A stretch of 64,000 nucleotides of DNA from Prevotellaceae bacterium. GTDB taxonomy: Bacteria; Bacteroidota; Bacteroidia; Bacteroidales; Muribaculaceae. The stretch is taken from positions 1 to 64,000 of the forward strand of contig JAETNS010000003.1 in the NCBI GenBank assembly GCA_021772015.1, given 5' to 3'. The notes beneath the pieces are model-generated. The model was not told the DNA's origin, did not search any database, and worked only from the letters and a program-made list of their open reading frames with translations. The position numbers were made by a program, and so were the translations under genes. This document shows, piece after piece, positions 26,996-34,931 of the stretch (its first letter is position 1; every line of letters starts with the position of its first letter).

Positions 26996-28000
26996 TTAAT
27001 CCTTCGTTTTTTCAATGACTCCGTATTTGAACATTGTTTTACAACAAGAGATATAGATTCTGCCTCTTACATCTTCATTCGAGATATCATCTATTCCCAG
27101 TTTTGGTAACAATTCATCCTTTATGCTATCAACTTGTTCTTGAAATTCAGGGGCATTATTGTTATGTAACTCAAATCCTTCATGGTAAAAATAAAGTAAA
27201 ATTGCGTCTGAGGTTAAAAGCCTTTTCCCAATAGCATTCCACCAAGTTTGGTCAGAAATGCCAATTGACATTCCGAATATGACAATAAAGTTGGCTACAT
27301 TTATCCATCTCAAACACTTTCTATGGTGTTCCTCTCCAAATAGAGAATTATATGTAGGTTTAAGATATCGATAACATACACTTTTGGAGCTAGATAAAAT
27401 TGGATTATGAATTTGACTTTCATTGTCCAGTCCTAAAGCCATTCGACCTTTATCTGGATCACAGTAACCATGAATGTGTTCAATTTCAATCAATCTACTG
27501 ATATTAGATCCATACGAGAATGCGGTTGCTGATTCACCTTTGTAGTTTAATAACTTTTCTATTGTTTCCGTGTAATTAAAAGTTATTATATATAGATCAC
27601 GAGTTTGATTCGTTCGTAGTACGCCATTCGTCAATTTGGTTTGCTGATTTCTTCGTAATGATTTTATGGGATAAAATAATTCTGCGAAAAAATCACTTCG
27701 ATATGAATTTTGAGGATTGAATCTACTATTCTCAGCGTAAATATATTTTTGTAGATGTTCTAATAAATCATTATGTATGGATTTAGCATCTTCATCGCTC
27801 GTCACTTTTTTGAGATATTTGCCCAAAGCCTCCTCCATGTCAGCCCAATTCTCAAGATTGGAGTCAATTTCCGATTTTAGCTGTTTGATTGCAGGGATAG
27901 ATGTTCCCTGTTGCATGTAATATTTATAGAAACTCTTATAACCTGTTTTAAGATTCAAGTTTCTGTCAAAGCCATTGCCAATTAAATACACAATATTCAT
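26996..28000 (-). CDS. AbiH family abortive-infection-type protein
   Basis: Starts with IVYLIGNGFDRNLNLKTGY, the conserved N-terminus of the AbiH family, and has FIVIFGMSIGISDQTWW in the C-terminal third. Lactococcal AbiH gives phage resistance by abortive infection; mechanism unknown. 334 aa, strongly AT-rich compared with the flanking chromosome, indicating transfer. First gene of the cluster; no clear promoter directly upstream, but the duplicated ssb promoter at 28345-28376 points into it. Confidence 0.85.
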   Translation of the reverse strand: MNIVYLIGNGFDRNLNLKTGYKSFYKYYMQQGTSIPAIKQLKSEIDSNLENWADMEEALGKYLKKVTSDEDAKSIHNDLLEHLQKYIYAENSRFNPQNSYRSDFFAELFYPIKSLRRNQQTKLTNGVLRTNQTRDLYIITFNYTETIEKLLNYKGESATAFSYGSNISRLIEIEHIHGYCDPDKGRMALGLDNESQIHNPILSSSKSVCYRYLKPTYNSLFGEEHHRKCLRWINVANFIVIFGMSIGISDQTWWNAIGKRLLTSDAILLYFYHEGFELHNNNAPEFQEQVDSIKDELLPKLGIDDISNEDVRGRIYISCCKTMFKYGVIEKTKD

Positions 28001-28129
28001 GTTATGAGACTTTAAGAGTTTATTTGATTATAACCAAATAGGAATTTTGCTTTTGTTGTATATAAGTCCTTTGGGTTGAGATCACTGTTTTTTTAATACC
28101 ATTAATTAGGTTTTACCTCAAACAGAAAT

Positions 28130-28306
28130 CTATATTGCCTTTGTCGTTGAGTGGAACCATGAATGTGTCAGCTTTGATTTATTCTCAGTGGGGGTGACCT
28201 TCTCACTGGTGGCCAGTGAGAAGGTCGCGCATGGGCGGGAATCGATATATCTGATTTCCGGATTTTTCCCTACGTTTCCTACCAAAATCACTTTATTTAC
28301 AGACAT
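28130..28306 (-). pseudogene. truncated 5' copy of ssb
   Basis: The first 35 residues are the same as those of the intact SSB at 24268-24624; the frame then runs into unrelated sequence and stops after 58 residues. It lacks most of the OB fold, so no ssDNA binding is expected. It could be translated from the duplicated promoter and act as a short leader peptide ahead of abiH, but is more simply a remnant of the duplication or insertion. Confidence 0.85.
28196..28226. repeat. perfect 14-bp inverted repeat at the repeat border
   Basis: GACCTTCTCACTGG (28196-28209) and CCAGTGAGAAGGTC (28213-28226) around a TGG loop. It straddles the inner edge of repeat copy 2 (28201). The same place in copy 1 has only an interrupted pairing; two of the three copy differences are what make this one perfect. 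Confidence 0.85.
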
Positions 28307-28409
28307 AAGTAACTTATTGAGAATTTTTGTTCCTGTGTCTGCCACAAAATTAGCCAACTTTCGGCAAAACACCAAAAGTTGGCTGATTATAATTTCCTGA
28401 TATCGCGTT
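28201..28409. repeat. 209-bp direct repeat, copy 2
   Basis: Partner of 24519-24727, same orientation. It contains the full ssb promoter, leader and first 35 codons. It lies between abiH and the LRR gene, outside the cassette's upstream end. Confidence 0.95.
28345..28384 (-). promoter_or_regulatory. duplicated ssb promoter facing the AbiH-Fic-YhcG genes
   Basis: Identical copy of the ssb promoter: -33 TTTG 28373-28376, -7 TAATTTTG 28345-28352 on the minus strand, palindrome arms 28352-28361 and 28375-28384. Transcripts would start near 28338, pass the truncated ssb frame and reach abiH after about 340 nt, unless terminated. Confidence 0.6.
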
Positions 28410-28445
28410 CTACAACTGGCTAATTGGTCAATTACATAACCAATG

Positions 28446-31193
28446 TCAGTCAATCTTGATTTTCAATCCGCCGTAAATATAAATTCCGGACGGGAGAAGA
28501 TCTAACTCGGTTCGGGTGGCGTTCTTACGAATCAATATACCTTGGAGATTATATACGTCAGCTGTTTCCGGGATTTCATTTCCATTTATTCCCTCTATGC
28601 TCGAACTCGGATCCAATATTTTCACAATGGCGACCGGCTCTGTACTGTAAAGCGTGTAAGCTTGAATTTCACAAATCACATTGTTGTCATTCTCTTCGTA
28701 GGTAGTAGATTGAGGCATTGCAGACTGTGTCTGCCATGAATCTTGTGGTTGGGTAAAGGTCACAAGGCCATCTTCATCAACAGTCGCGATCTCCGGATTG
28801 GAGGAGCGCCAGTAAACATAAGACAGATCGGCATCGGCAGGCTGCAACGTGTATGTGATCCTGAAAGAGTGACCCGGGTTTGCCTTGACGGCCTCAACAT
28901 CAAGATTTACCATTTTGATTTCATTGAGGCGGTGTACCTTTTCAGCCGGGATTTGTTTCCAGGGGGATGTCTTCATATATGCATCGTAAGCTTCGGAACG
29001 AATATACAGCTCGGCATTCCCGTCATATACCTGACTGTTTTCTATCGTGGGAGGGATGAGCGCGGTGGAATAGATCTTTTTAGCATTGTTGATTATGTCA
29101 CAACTTTTTTTGACACTCGGACCAATAACAAACTCGTCAAAATAATCCCCGGTAAATGCCGATCCGAAATCTTCGAGTTTTACACTTGAGACAAATCTCT
29201 TCAAATTGGGACAATAATTGAAGGCGAATGAGTCGGAATAAGAATTTGAACCAAGAGTCTGTACGTTAATACCTAATTTGACAGATCCGAGGTTGTAGCA
29301 ATTGTTGAAACCTGTTATGGTTTTCAGAGTGTTGGGGAATGTGATTGATTTAAGTTTGTCACAGAAAGAAAAGCTTTTCCTTATCTCGGTCAGACCATCG
29401 GAAAACTCGACATTTTCAAGGTTGTCACAACTGTTAAAAGCATCTTCAATCGTCCTGCAGCTTTCCGGTGTCTTTACCGAAGCAAGCGATGTTGACGAAA
29501 ATCCACGCAAGCTTTCAAGTCCATCAGGTAAACTCAGAGTTGACAGATTCATACAGTCGTCGAATCCACTAACGGTTTTGACGTTACAAGGAATCTTAAC
29601 TACCGTTAAATTATGGCACCCATCGAATCCCCAGATTTTTTCCATTCCATCGGGAAAAACGACAGACTTAAGGCTGGTGCAGTTATCAAACCCGTCGATA
29701 CTTTTTAAATGTGATGGCAAGACAAGATTGGGCTCAAGGCTTGTACAATCATTAAATCCCTGAATAAACTCCAGATTATTACAGCCCTGTATAGATTCAA
29801 AAGAGGTACATCCGTTAAATCCACTGATGCTTTTTACAGTATCAGGAATTCTAACTGTTTTCAAGGCTGTGCAGTAATCAAATGTGCAGATCTTATCATC
29901 CATAAAATCGTCTCCGAATATTACAGATTCTATATTATAGGATCCTATTAAACTTCCATAGTCGAGTCCTTCGCCTACTTGTTCACCATCATATGTGAAC
30001 GGAATATGTAGCGATCTATTTGGACCATAAATTTGTATAACGCTACAATAATTATGCGACTGAAGGTAGCCTAATATTACTCCTCCACAATCCATATAAT
30101 TCCATCTGGACAGATTATTAATACTGGTCAATTTTGTGCAACTGCTTAAAATTCCTATGTAATAATCCATGTTGAAATTATTGAGGAACCCGTTAAAATC
30201 TGCTGGAATAGTGTATGTCTCCATATCGGAACGTGCCGTTATAAGATAGAAATAATGATTATTGCTGTCTTCATCATGTTCTTGCATATACAAGCAGTTG
30301 TCTCTTGAAAAGAGTACGGGGTTGTCGTCTGATACGGTTATCTGGTTAAGGTTTATACATTGGAGAAATGGAGAGCTATAACTATTAGATTCCACCAACT
30401 TATCACCAATATAGACCTCTTTTAGTTCATGACAACCCAGGAAAGGACTTGCAGACAGGAATGATACTGTCCCTGAAAGATTTACTGACGTAAGCCCACT
30501 CCAAGCAAATGCGTGCTGGTCTATGGAGACTACACCGTCATTGAGATTGATAGATTTAAGATTACGGCATCCTTCAAAAGCACTCCTCTCTATGGTCTTT
30601 ACGCTTGGAGGAAGTGTGATATCAGACAGCTCCGAACATCCCTGAAAAAAATAAGGGCTGACATTGTTCGTGTCATAAGTAAAATCGATTGTCTTTAACT
30701 TTGAGCAATTTTGGAACACTCCTTCACACCTATCAGCATACATAAAGGATGGATCAAGATTAATGGAGAACTCAATATTGGTTATTACAGAAAGATTTGA
30801 GCAGTCTTTAAAGGCATAAGAGGAGGGGTTGAGTATAGTCGTAGCAGAAGAGCTGTGGATTGATTCGAGTTTCTTACATCCCTCAAATGCCGATTGTCTA
30901 ATGCCCTTTACTGAATATGGGATTTCCACAGATCTGAGGTTCAGGCATTTGTAAAACGCTTTCGTACCTATGGTTAACACACGGTAAGATCTTCCTTTGT
31001 GGTTCACGATTGCAGGGATGACAATATCTCCGCTCACTTCTGATCGCGGGCCTGCGGGTGCTGTCAACGTACAAAACCCGTTGTCTTGCAGAGAGTATCT
31101 GAAACCCTCATAAACACATTCGCCTAATGACGCAGCCGAGACAGGAAGCCATACGAACAGTATGGCAAAAAACAGCAGAACAAATTTTTTCAT
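28446..31193 (-). CDS. BspA-like leucine-rich-repeat surface protein with T9SS-type tail
   Basis: Signal peptide (KKFVLLFFAILFVWLPVSA) from ATG 31193; the longer open frame to 31304 has no signal and lies in the leader. The bulk is LRR_5/BspA-type repeats, about 23 residues each (for example CSELSDITLPPSVKTIERSA). A middle set is distinctive, with a GF(D/N)xC core repeated about eight times. A Big2-like Ig domain follows near residue 805 (SSNPEIATVDEDGLVTF), and the last 40 residues (VYNLQGILIR, LPSGIYIYGG) resemble type IX secretion sorting tails. BspA-like proteins bind host matrix or other bacteria; the ligand here is unknown. 915 aa, lower GC than neighbours. Confidence 0.85.
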   Translation of the reverse strand: MKKFVLLFFAILFVWLPVSAASLGECVYEGFRYSLQDNGFCTLTAPAGPRSEVSGDIVIPAIVNHKGRSYRVLTIGTKAFYKCLNLRSVEIPYSVKGIRQSAFEGCKKLESIHSSSATTILNPSSYAFKDCSNLSVITNIEFSINLDPSFMYADRCEGVFQNCSKLKTIDFTYDTNNVSPYFFQGCSELSDITLPPSVKTIERSAFEGCRNLKSINLNDGVVSIDQHAFAWSGLTSVNLSGTVSFLSASPFLGCHELKEVYIGDKLVESNSYSSPFLQCINLNQITVSDDNPVLFSRDNCLYMQEHDEDSNNHYFYLITARSDMETYTIPADFNGFLNNFNMDYYIGILSSCTKLTSINNLSRWNYMDCGGVILGYLQSHNYCSVIQIYGPNRSLHIPFTYDGEQVGEGLDYGSLIGSYNIESVIFGDDFMDDKICTFDYCTALKTVRIPDTVKSISGFNGCTSFESIQGCNNLEFIQGFNDCTSLEPNLVLPSHLKSIDGFDNCTSLKSVVFPDGMEKIWGFDGCHNLTVVKIPCNVKTVSGFDDCMNLSTLSLPDGLESLRGFSSTSLASVKTPESCRTIEDAFNSCDNLENVEFSDGLTEIRKSFSFCDKLKSITFPNTLKTITGFNNCYNLGSVKLGINVQTLGSNSYSDSFAFNYCPNLKRFVSSVKLEDFGSAFTGDYFDEFVIGPSVKKSCDIINNAKKIYSTALIPPTIENSQVYDGNAELYIRSEAYDAYMKTSPWKQIPAEKVHRLNEIKMVNLDVEAVKANPGHSFRITYTLQPADADLSYVYWRSSNPEIATVDEDGLVTFTQPQDSWQTQSAMPQSTTYEENDNNVICEIQAYTLYSTEPVAIVKILDPSSSIEGINGNEIPETADVYNLQGILIRKNATRTELDLLPSGIYIYGGLKIKID

Positions 31194-31495
31194 GTTCTTT
31201 TTAATTGTAAGCTTCCCCGCTCCCCAGAGTCGCACCATAAAAAACAAAGCGTGAGAGCCATACTTGTCATCCGTCTCACACTCGGAGGCTCTGGAATTGC
31301 CCATTGGAGTAAAACAGACAACGCAGTGACCTCACGCAGAATATGCATAAGATGGAGGCTCATTACACATGAACCTGACACCATAGGATACATACCCACA
31401 TGAGCGTCTACCGTTGCGCAGTCCTGACTCCAATTGAAATTTTCCAGATTTCCGAGTGTCAGAAAGAACGTCGCGTAAACGCTTTTCGAAATGTC

Positions 31496-31520
31496 GTCAC
31501 TATGGTAACACTATAGTGAC
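31496..31520. repeat. inverted repeat in the LRR-gene leader
   Basis: GTCACTAT (31496-31503) and ATAGTGAC (31513-31520) with a 9-nt loop. It falls about 50 nt into the predicted leader transcript and could form an RNA hairpin or bind a dimeric regulator. Confidence 0.5.
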
Positions 31521-31572
31521 AATATGCAATCGTCCACATGGCTCCGATTGGCTTTTGCGAACTATTGCGGTG

Positions 31573-31604
31573 CAAATATAATACAAATTTTTAAATCCGC
31601 CAAA
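31573..31604 (-). promoter_or_regulatory. promoter of the LRR surface protein gene
   Basis: Minus strand: -33 TTTG (31601-31604), 20 bp spacer, -7 TATATTTG (31573-31580), a full consensus match. Predicted start near 31566 gives a leader of about 370 nt. Confidence 0.6.
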
Positions 31605-31636
31605 TACACGGATTTGCATCCGGATTTGGCGGATTT
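31593..31636 (-). terminator. inverted repeat after obgE
   Basis: AAATCCGCCAAAT (31593-31605) and ATTTGGCGGATTT (31624-31636) form a perfect 13-bp stem with an 18-nt loop, about 70 bp beyond the obgE stop. One arm overlaps the -33 element of the LRR promoter, so it may serve as terminator and/or regulatory site. Confidence 0.5.
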
Positions 31637-31707
31637 TTGGTTTTCAGCAGGAGGGGGAGGAATGGATGGGGGCGTCTGCTCAATTGCGGCTGCTTAATGG
31701 GGGCGGC

Positions 31708-33024
31708 TCAATGCTTTTTGATGGGCTGGCCGTCGTCGGAAGCCTCGTAGAGGTCGTCGTAGAGATGGGAGTACTCGTCGAGGGTGGTGGGGTCGAAATG
31801 TTCGGGATATTCCCCCTCGTTGTCAAGATCGTCGATGTCGTTGAGTTCGTCGTAGTCGAAATCTCCGCCGTCATCATATTCGATGTCGTCAACCATACGG
31901 CCTCCCGCGTCGGGTGCTTCTTCCTGGTCTTCAATAGGTTCGGGGGAGAAGATGAAATCATCCTCTTCACGGACACGATGGTGACCGTCGAGGGGACGGT
32001 GGGTTATCGGGGTCTCCTCAATACGGTTGGCATCGTCATTGATGGCTTTCCAGAGAGCGTCTTTAAGTTCGGTCAATCCTTCGCCGGTGACCGCTGAGAT
32101 GAACACATGAGGAATGTCGGTCGGGAGGGTCGGCTCGATCTCCGCTTTCAGTTCGTCATCGAGCATATCGCTTTTGGAGATGGCCAGCACTCGTTGTTTG
32201 TCGACGAGCTGCGGATTGAAACGGCGCAACTCTTCAAGCAACACTTCATATTCACGGGCGATATCATCAGCGTCAGCCGGAACCATGAAGAGCAATACGG
32301 CATTGCGCTCGATATGGCGCAGGAAACGCAGGCCGAGCCCTTTTCCCTCGCTCGCGCCCTCGATGATACCGGGGATATCGGCCATCACGAATGACCGGTT
32401 GCCGCGATAATCCACAATACCGAGTTGCGGCTCCATGGTCGTGAAAGGATAGTCGGCTATTTTCGGGCGCGCAGCCGACAGTGATGACAGCAACGTCGAT
32501 TTCCCGGCATTCGGGAAGCCGACGAGACCCACATCAGCGAGAAGTTTAAGCTCAAGGACCACGCTGCGCTCTATGGCAGGTTCTCCCGGCTGGGCGTAAC
32601 GGGGGGTGCGGTTGGTGGCCGATTTGAAGTGCCAGTTGCCCAGACCACCTTTTCCTCCTTTGAGGAGCTTCACTTCCTGACCATCCTCTGTGATCTCACA
32701 GAGGAACTGACCCGTCTCCGAATCAAAAACGACTGTGCCGCAAGGCACTTCGATTATCTGGTCTTCGCCGTCCTTGCCGAAGCTGCGTCCGCCTGATCCG
32801 TTCTGGCCATTGCCGGCGAATACATGGCGGCGGTATTTGAGTGGCAGGAGAGTCCACATGTTCTTGTTGCCCCGGAGGATGACATGGCCGCCACGGCCTC
32901 CGTCACCCCCGTCGGGTCCTCCCTTGGGGATATATTTGGCACGGTAGAAATGAGCCGATCCGGCTCCCCCCTTGCCGCTCCGGCAAAGAATCTTGACGTA
33001 GTCTATGAAGTTGGAGTCTGCCAT
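31708..33024 (-). CDS. obgE: Obg-family GTPase ObgE/CgtA
   Basis: Ribosome-associated GTPase. The Gly-rich Obg fold is at the N-terminus ([30 protein letters not shown]), then the G domain with GFPNAGKST near residue 166, DIPG near 214 and G4 as SKSD near 281 rather than NKxD, as is common in Bacteroidetes. The C-terminus (about 90 residues) is an extremely Asp/Glu-rich tail in place of the OCT domain. 438 aa. It follows the nucleotidyltransferase gene by 40 bp and may share its transcript. Confidence 0.96.
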   Translation of the reverse strand: MADSNFIDYVKILCRSGKGGAGSAHFYRAKYIPKGGPDGGDGGRGGHVILRGNKNMWTLLPLKYRRHVFAGNGQNGSGGRSFGKDGEDQIIEVPCGTVVFDSETGQFLCEITEDGQEVKLLKGGKGGLGNWHFKSATNRTPRYAQPGEPAIERSVVLELKLLADVGLVGFPNAGKSTLLSSLSAARPKIADYPFTTMEPQLGIVDYRGNRSFVMADIPGIIEGASEGKGLGLRFLRHIERNAVLLFMVPADADDIAREYEVLLEELRRFNPQLVDKQRVLAISKSDMLDDELKAEIEPTLPTDIPHVFISAVTGEGLTELKDALWKAINDDANRIEETPITHRPLDGHHRVREEDDFIFSPEPIEDQEEAPDAGGRMVDDIEYDDGGDFDYDELNDIDDLDNEGEYPEHFDPTTLDEYSHLYDDLYEASDDGQPIKKH

Positions 33025-33064
33025 TATATGAAGTGTATTCGTATGGTTAGTTGAACGTTGATTG

Positions 33065-34108
33065 TCAGAACCGGCCCATAGCCCGGTGGTGGCGCATAAG
33101 CTCCTCCGCGTGTCGGAAATCGGCCGGCGAACCTATGTCGATCCAAGTACCGTCTATTGGAAAAAAGACCACTTTCTTCCCTTGAGCGATCGCTTTCTCG
33201 ATAAGTTCCGGGGCATCGGTGGGTGTCGACGGCGCTATCGAGTCAAGCAATCTGTTGGAGAAGATGTATATCCCGCCGTTTGCGTAGTAGGAATAAGTGG
33301 GCTTCTCCTCAAGAGACATCACCTGTCGGCCGTTGGTGGCCAGAATGGCGTATGGCACGGATACCGAGTAGGGGATGGCGGCGATAGTCACCTCTGCTTG
33401 TTCTGACTTATGTAATAAGAACATTTCTTCGAGGGAAAGAGTTGTGAGCAGGTCGGAATTCATCACCAGAGTGTCACCATCCGGGTCACGGCTGACAAGA
33501 GAGGCCGCCCCTATTGTCCCGAGCGGTTCCTGCTCGACCACACATTTGACGTTGATGCCGAACACAGGTCTGGAAAAATGCTCTATGATCTGCGGGGCGA
33601 GATAACGGGTGGTCACAGTGACATCGGTTATGCCGGCGCGGGCGAGGTTTCGGACATTGTAGTCTATTATCGGCATCCCGTCTATCTCAAGCAGGGGCTT
33701 CGGGGTGGTGAGGGTCATCGGGCGCAACCGTTCCCCCTTTCCTCCGGCCATAAGTATCGCGCTGAGAGGTAACAGTGTCTCGGTCTTTGTCAGGTCGAGC
33801 AGCTTGATCAACCTGCCGTGTTCTATGACCGGCAACAGATGTATACCTTTGAGTCTTGCCTCTTTGATTTTTTCTACCGGGGAATCGGGGGATATCCAGG
33901 AATAATTGTGATGGGCGGCGTTTCCGACATGGCTGTCGAGTGTCGCCCCTTTCAGAAGCGCGCGGCGTATGTCTCCGTCGGTCAGTGTCCCCTGCACCCC
34001 ACCGGCAGAGTCGGTTACCACAAGTGTCATCACTCCGTCAGTAAGCCCATTGAGCTGCTCAAGGGCTTGTAATATAGTGGAACCGGAGTCAATGATATGG
34101 CTGTTCAT
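33065..34108 (-). CDS. CBS-domain sugar-nucleotidyltransferase (PtmE-like)
   Basis: N-terminal pair of CBS motifs (residues about 1-115) fused to a nucleotidyltransferase beginning [22 protein letters not shown] near residue 119, with MNSDLLTT near 218 and the final DIGSP motif. This architecture is that of Campylobacter PtmE, which makes GDP-glucosamine for the legionaminic acid route; generic mannose-1-phosphate guanylyltransferase is the alternative. It lies 19 bp after the CMP-sugar synthetase gene on the same strand, supporting the nonulosonic acid context. Confidence 0.8.
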   Translation of the reverse strand: MNSHIIDSGSTILQALEQLNGLTDGVMTLVVTDSAGGVQGTLTDGDIRRALLKGATLDSHVGNAAHHNYSWISPDSPVEKIKEARLKGIHLLPVIEHGRLIKLLDLTKTETLLPLSAILMAGGKGERLRPMTLTTPKPLLEIDGMPIIDYNVRNLARAGITDVTVTTRYLAPQIIEHFSRPVFGINVKCVVEQEPLGTIGAASLVSRDPDGDTLVMNSDLLTTLSLEEMFLLHKSEQAEVTIAAIPYSVSVPYAILATNGRQVMSLEEKPTYSYYANGGIYIFSNRLLDSIAPSTPTDAPELIEKAIAQGKKVVFFPIDGTWIDIGSPADFRHAEELMRHHRAMGRF

Positions 34109-34127
34109 GTCGAAAAGCTTGTTTCAG

Positions 34128-34931
34128 TTACTTATGACTTGTATTATCGGAGGAGTGGTCTATTGTTGATCTGATACGTGACTCCATAATGGCTCTCGCC
34201 ACGGTCAGGTCGAGAGGAGTGTCTATGTCGACGGAATCCTCCGCCGACATTTCGTATGGGATCCTTTTGCCAAACGCCCCCAATGGCATATTGCGGATAG
34301 CCGACGGACTGATCACATATACAGCTCCGTTGTATTCCCATGCCGGCGGCGCATCCTGGCGGCGTGTCAGCAGGCCGTCTCCTTTCGAGATGTGGAGATA
34401 GCCGGTGGCGGCATCTGTCTCGAAACAATTGTAGTAGGGATTGGCTGATGCCCGGCAGACCGATACCACCATGTCTGTGTCTGTCGGATTGAAAAGATGC
34501 AGAGCCTCCATGACATGGCCGCTGTCGCGGAACGGCGAGGTGGGCTGAAGAAGCACGACGCAGTCATAGTCAATCCCCCGGCTGTCGGCATAATCCATCG
34601 CGTGGAGTATTACCTCGCGAGAGCCTGCGGTGTCGGTTGAAAGTGCGGCCGGACGCAGGAACGGCACTTGTATTCCCTCTTCCCCGGCCTTGGCTGCTAT
34701 TTCAGGAGAGTCTGTCGAGACAATGATGCGGTCAGTTTTGAGCCACCGGTCTTCCGGGAGCATGGCATTGAGCATGTCGATTGTACCAATGGCCGCGTCG
34801 ATGGAATAGGCTATCAGTGGCCGTCCACAGAGATCGACGATGTTTTTCATCGGGATCCCTTTGCTGCCTCCTCGCGCCGGTATCACGAAAATGGGGCGGC
34901 GGTTCTCTGCCGGGGTGTCAAGGTCTGTCAT
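34128..34931 (-). CDS. acylneuraminate/legionaminate cytidylyltransferase
   Basis: CMP-nonulosonate synthetase family: PARGGSKGIPMKNI near residues 17-30 binds CTP, and LQPTSPFRDSGHV near 127-139 is conserved. It activates a sialic-acid-like sugar with CTP before transfer to a glycan. Start codon overlaps the stop of the epimerase gene by 4 bp (ATGA-type coupling), so the two are translated together. LegF/PtmB is the best fit with the neighbours; NeuA-type specificity cannot be excluded. 267 aa. Confidence 0.88.
   Translation of the reverse strand: MTDLDTPAENRRPIFVIPARGGSKGIPMKNIVDLCGRPLIAYSIDAAIGTIDMLNAMLPEDRWLKTDRIIVSTDSPEIAAKAGEEGIQVPFLRPAALSTDTAGSREVILHAMDYADSRGIDYDCVVLLQPTSPFRDSGHVMEALHLFNPTDTDMVVSVCRASANPYYNCFETDAATGYLHISKGDGLLTRRQDAPPAWEYNGAVYVISPSAIRNMPLGAFGKRIPYEMSAEDSVDIDTPLDLTVARAIMESRIRSTIDHSSDNTSHK

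Larger units (their letters stand above)
31194..31707. other. long intergenic region with LRR-gene leader
   Basis: About 510 bp between the LRR gene and obgE, both on the minus strand. It holds a good minus-strand promoter (31573-31604), an inverted repeat overlapping that promoter, another inverted repeat at 31496-31520 and some 370 nt of predicted untranslated leader. A 69-codon frame in the leader (31190-31399) has no recognisable features. Confidence 0.6.

Noticed and set aside
24519-28409. Classical integrative element with tRNA attachment site
   Set aside because: No tRNA gene, integrase or transposase is present; the 209-bp repeats are the only border signal.
28307-28453. Extension of the truncated ssb frame up to 28453
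   Set aside because: This stretch contains the duplicated promoter and leader; the SSB start is ATG 28306.
29500-29950. Periodic DNA in the LRR gene as a possible CRISPR or tandem array
   Set aside because: The period follows protein repeats of about 23 codons, with variable DNA and an open frame throughout.
31190-31399. 69-codon frame in the leader of the LRR gene
   Set aside because: No domain, no ribosome-binding signal, and it overlaps the LRR start codon; more likely leader RNA.
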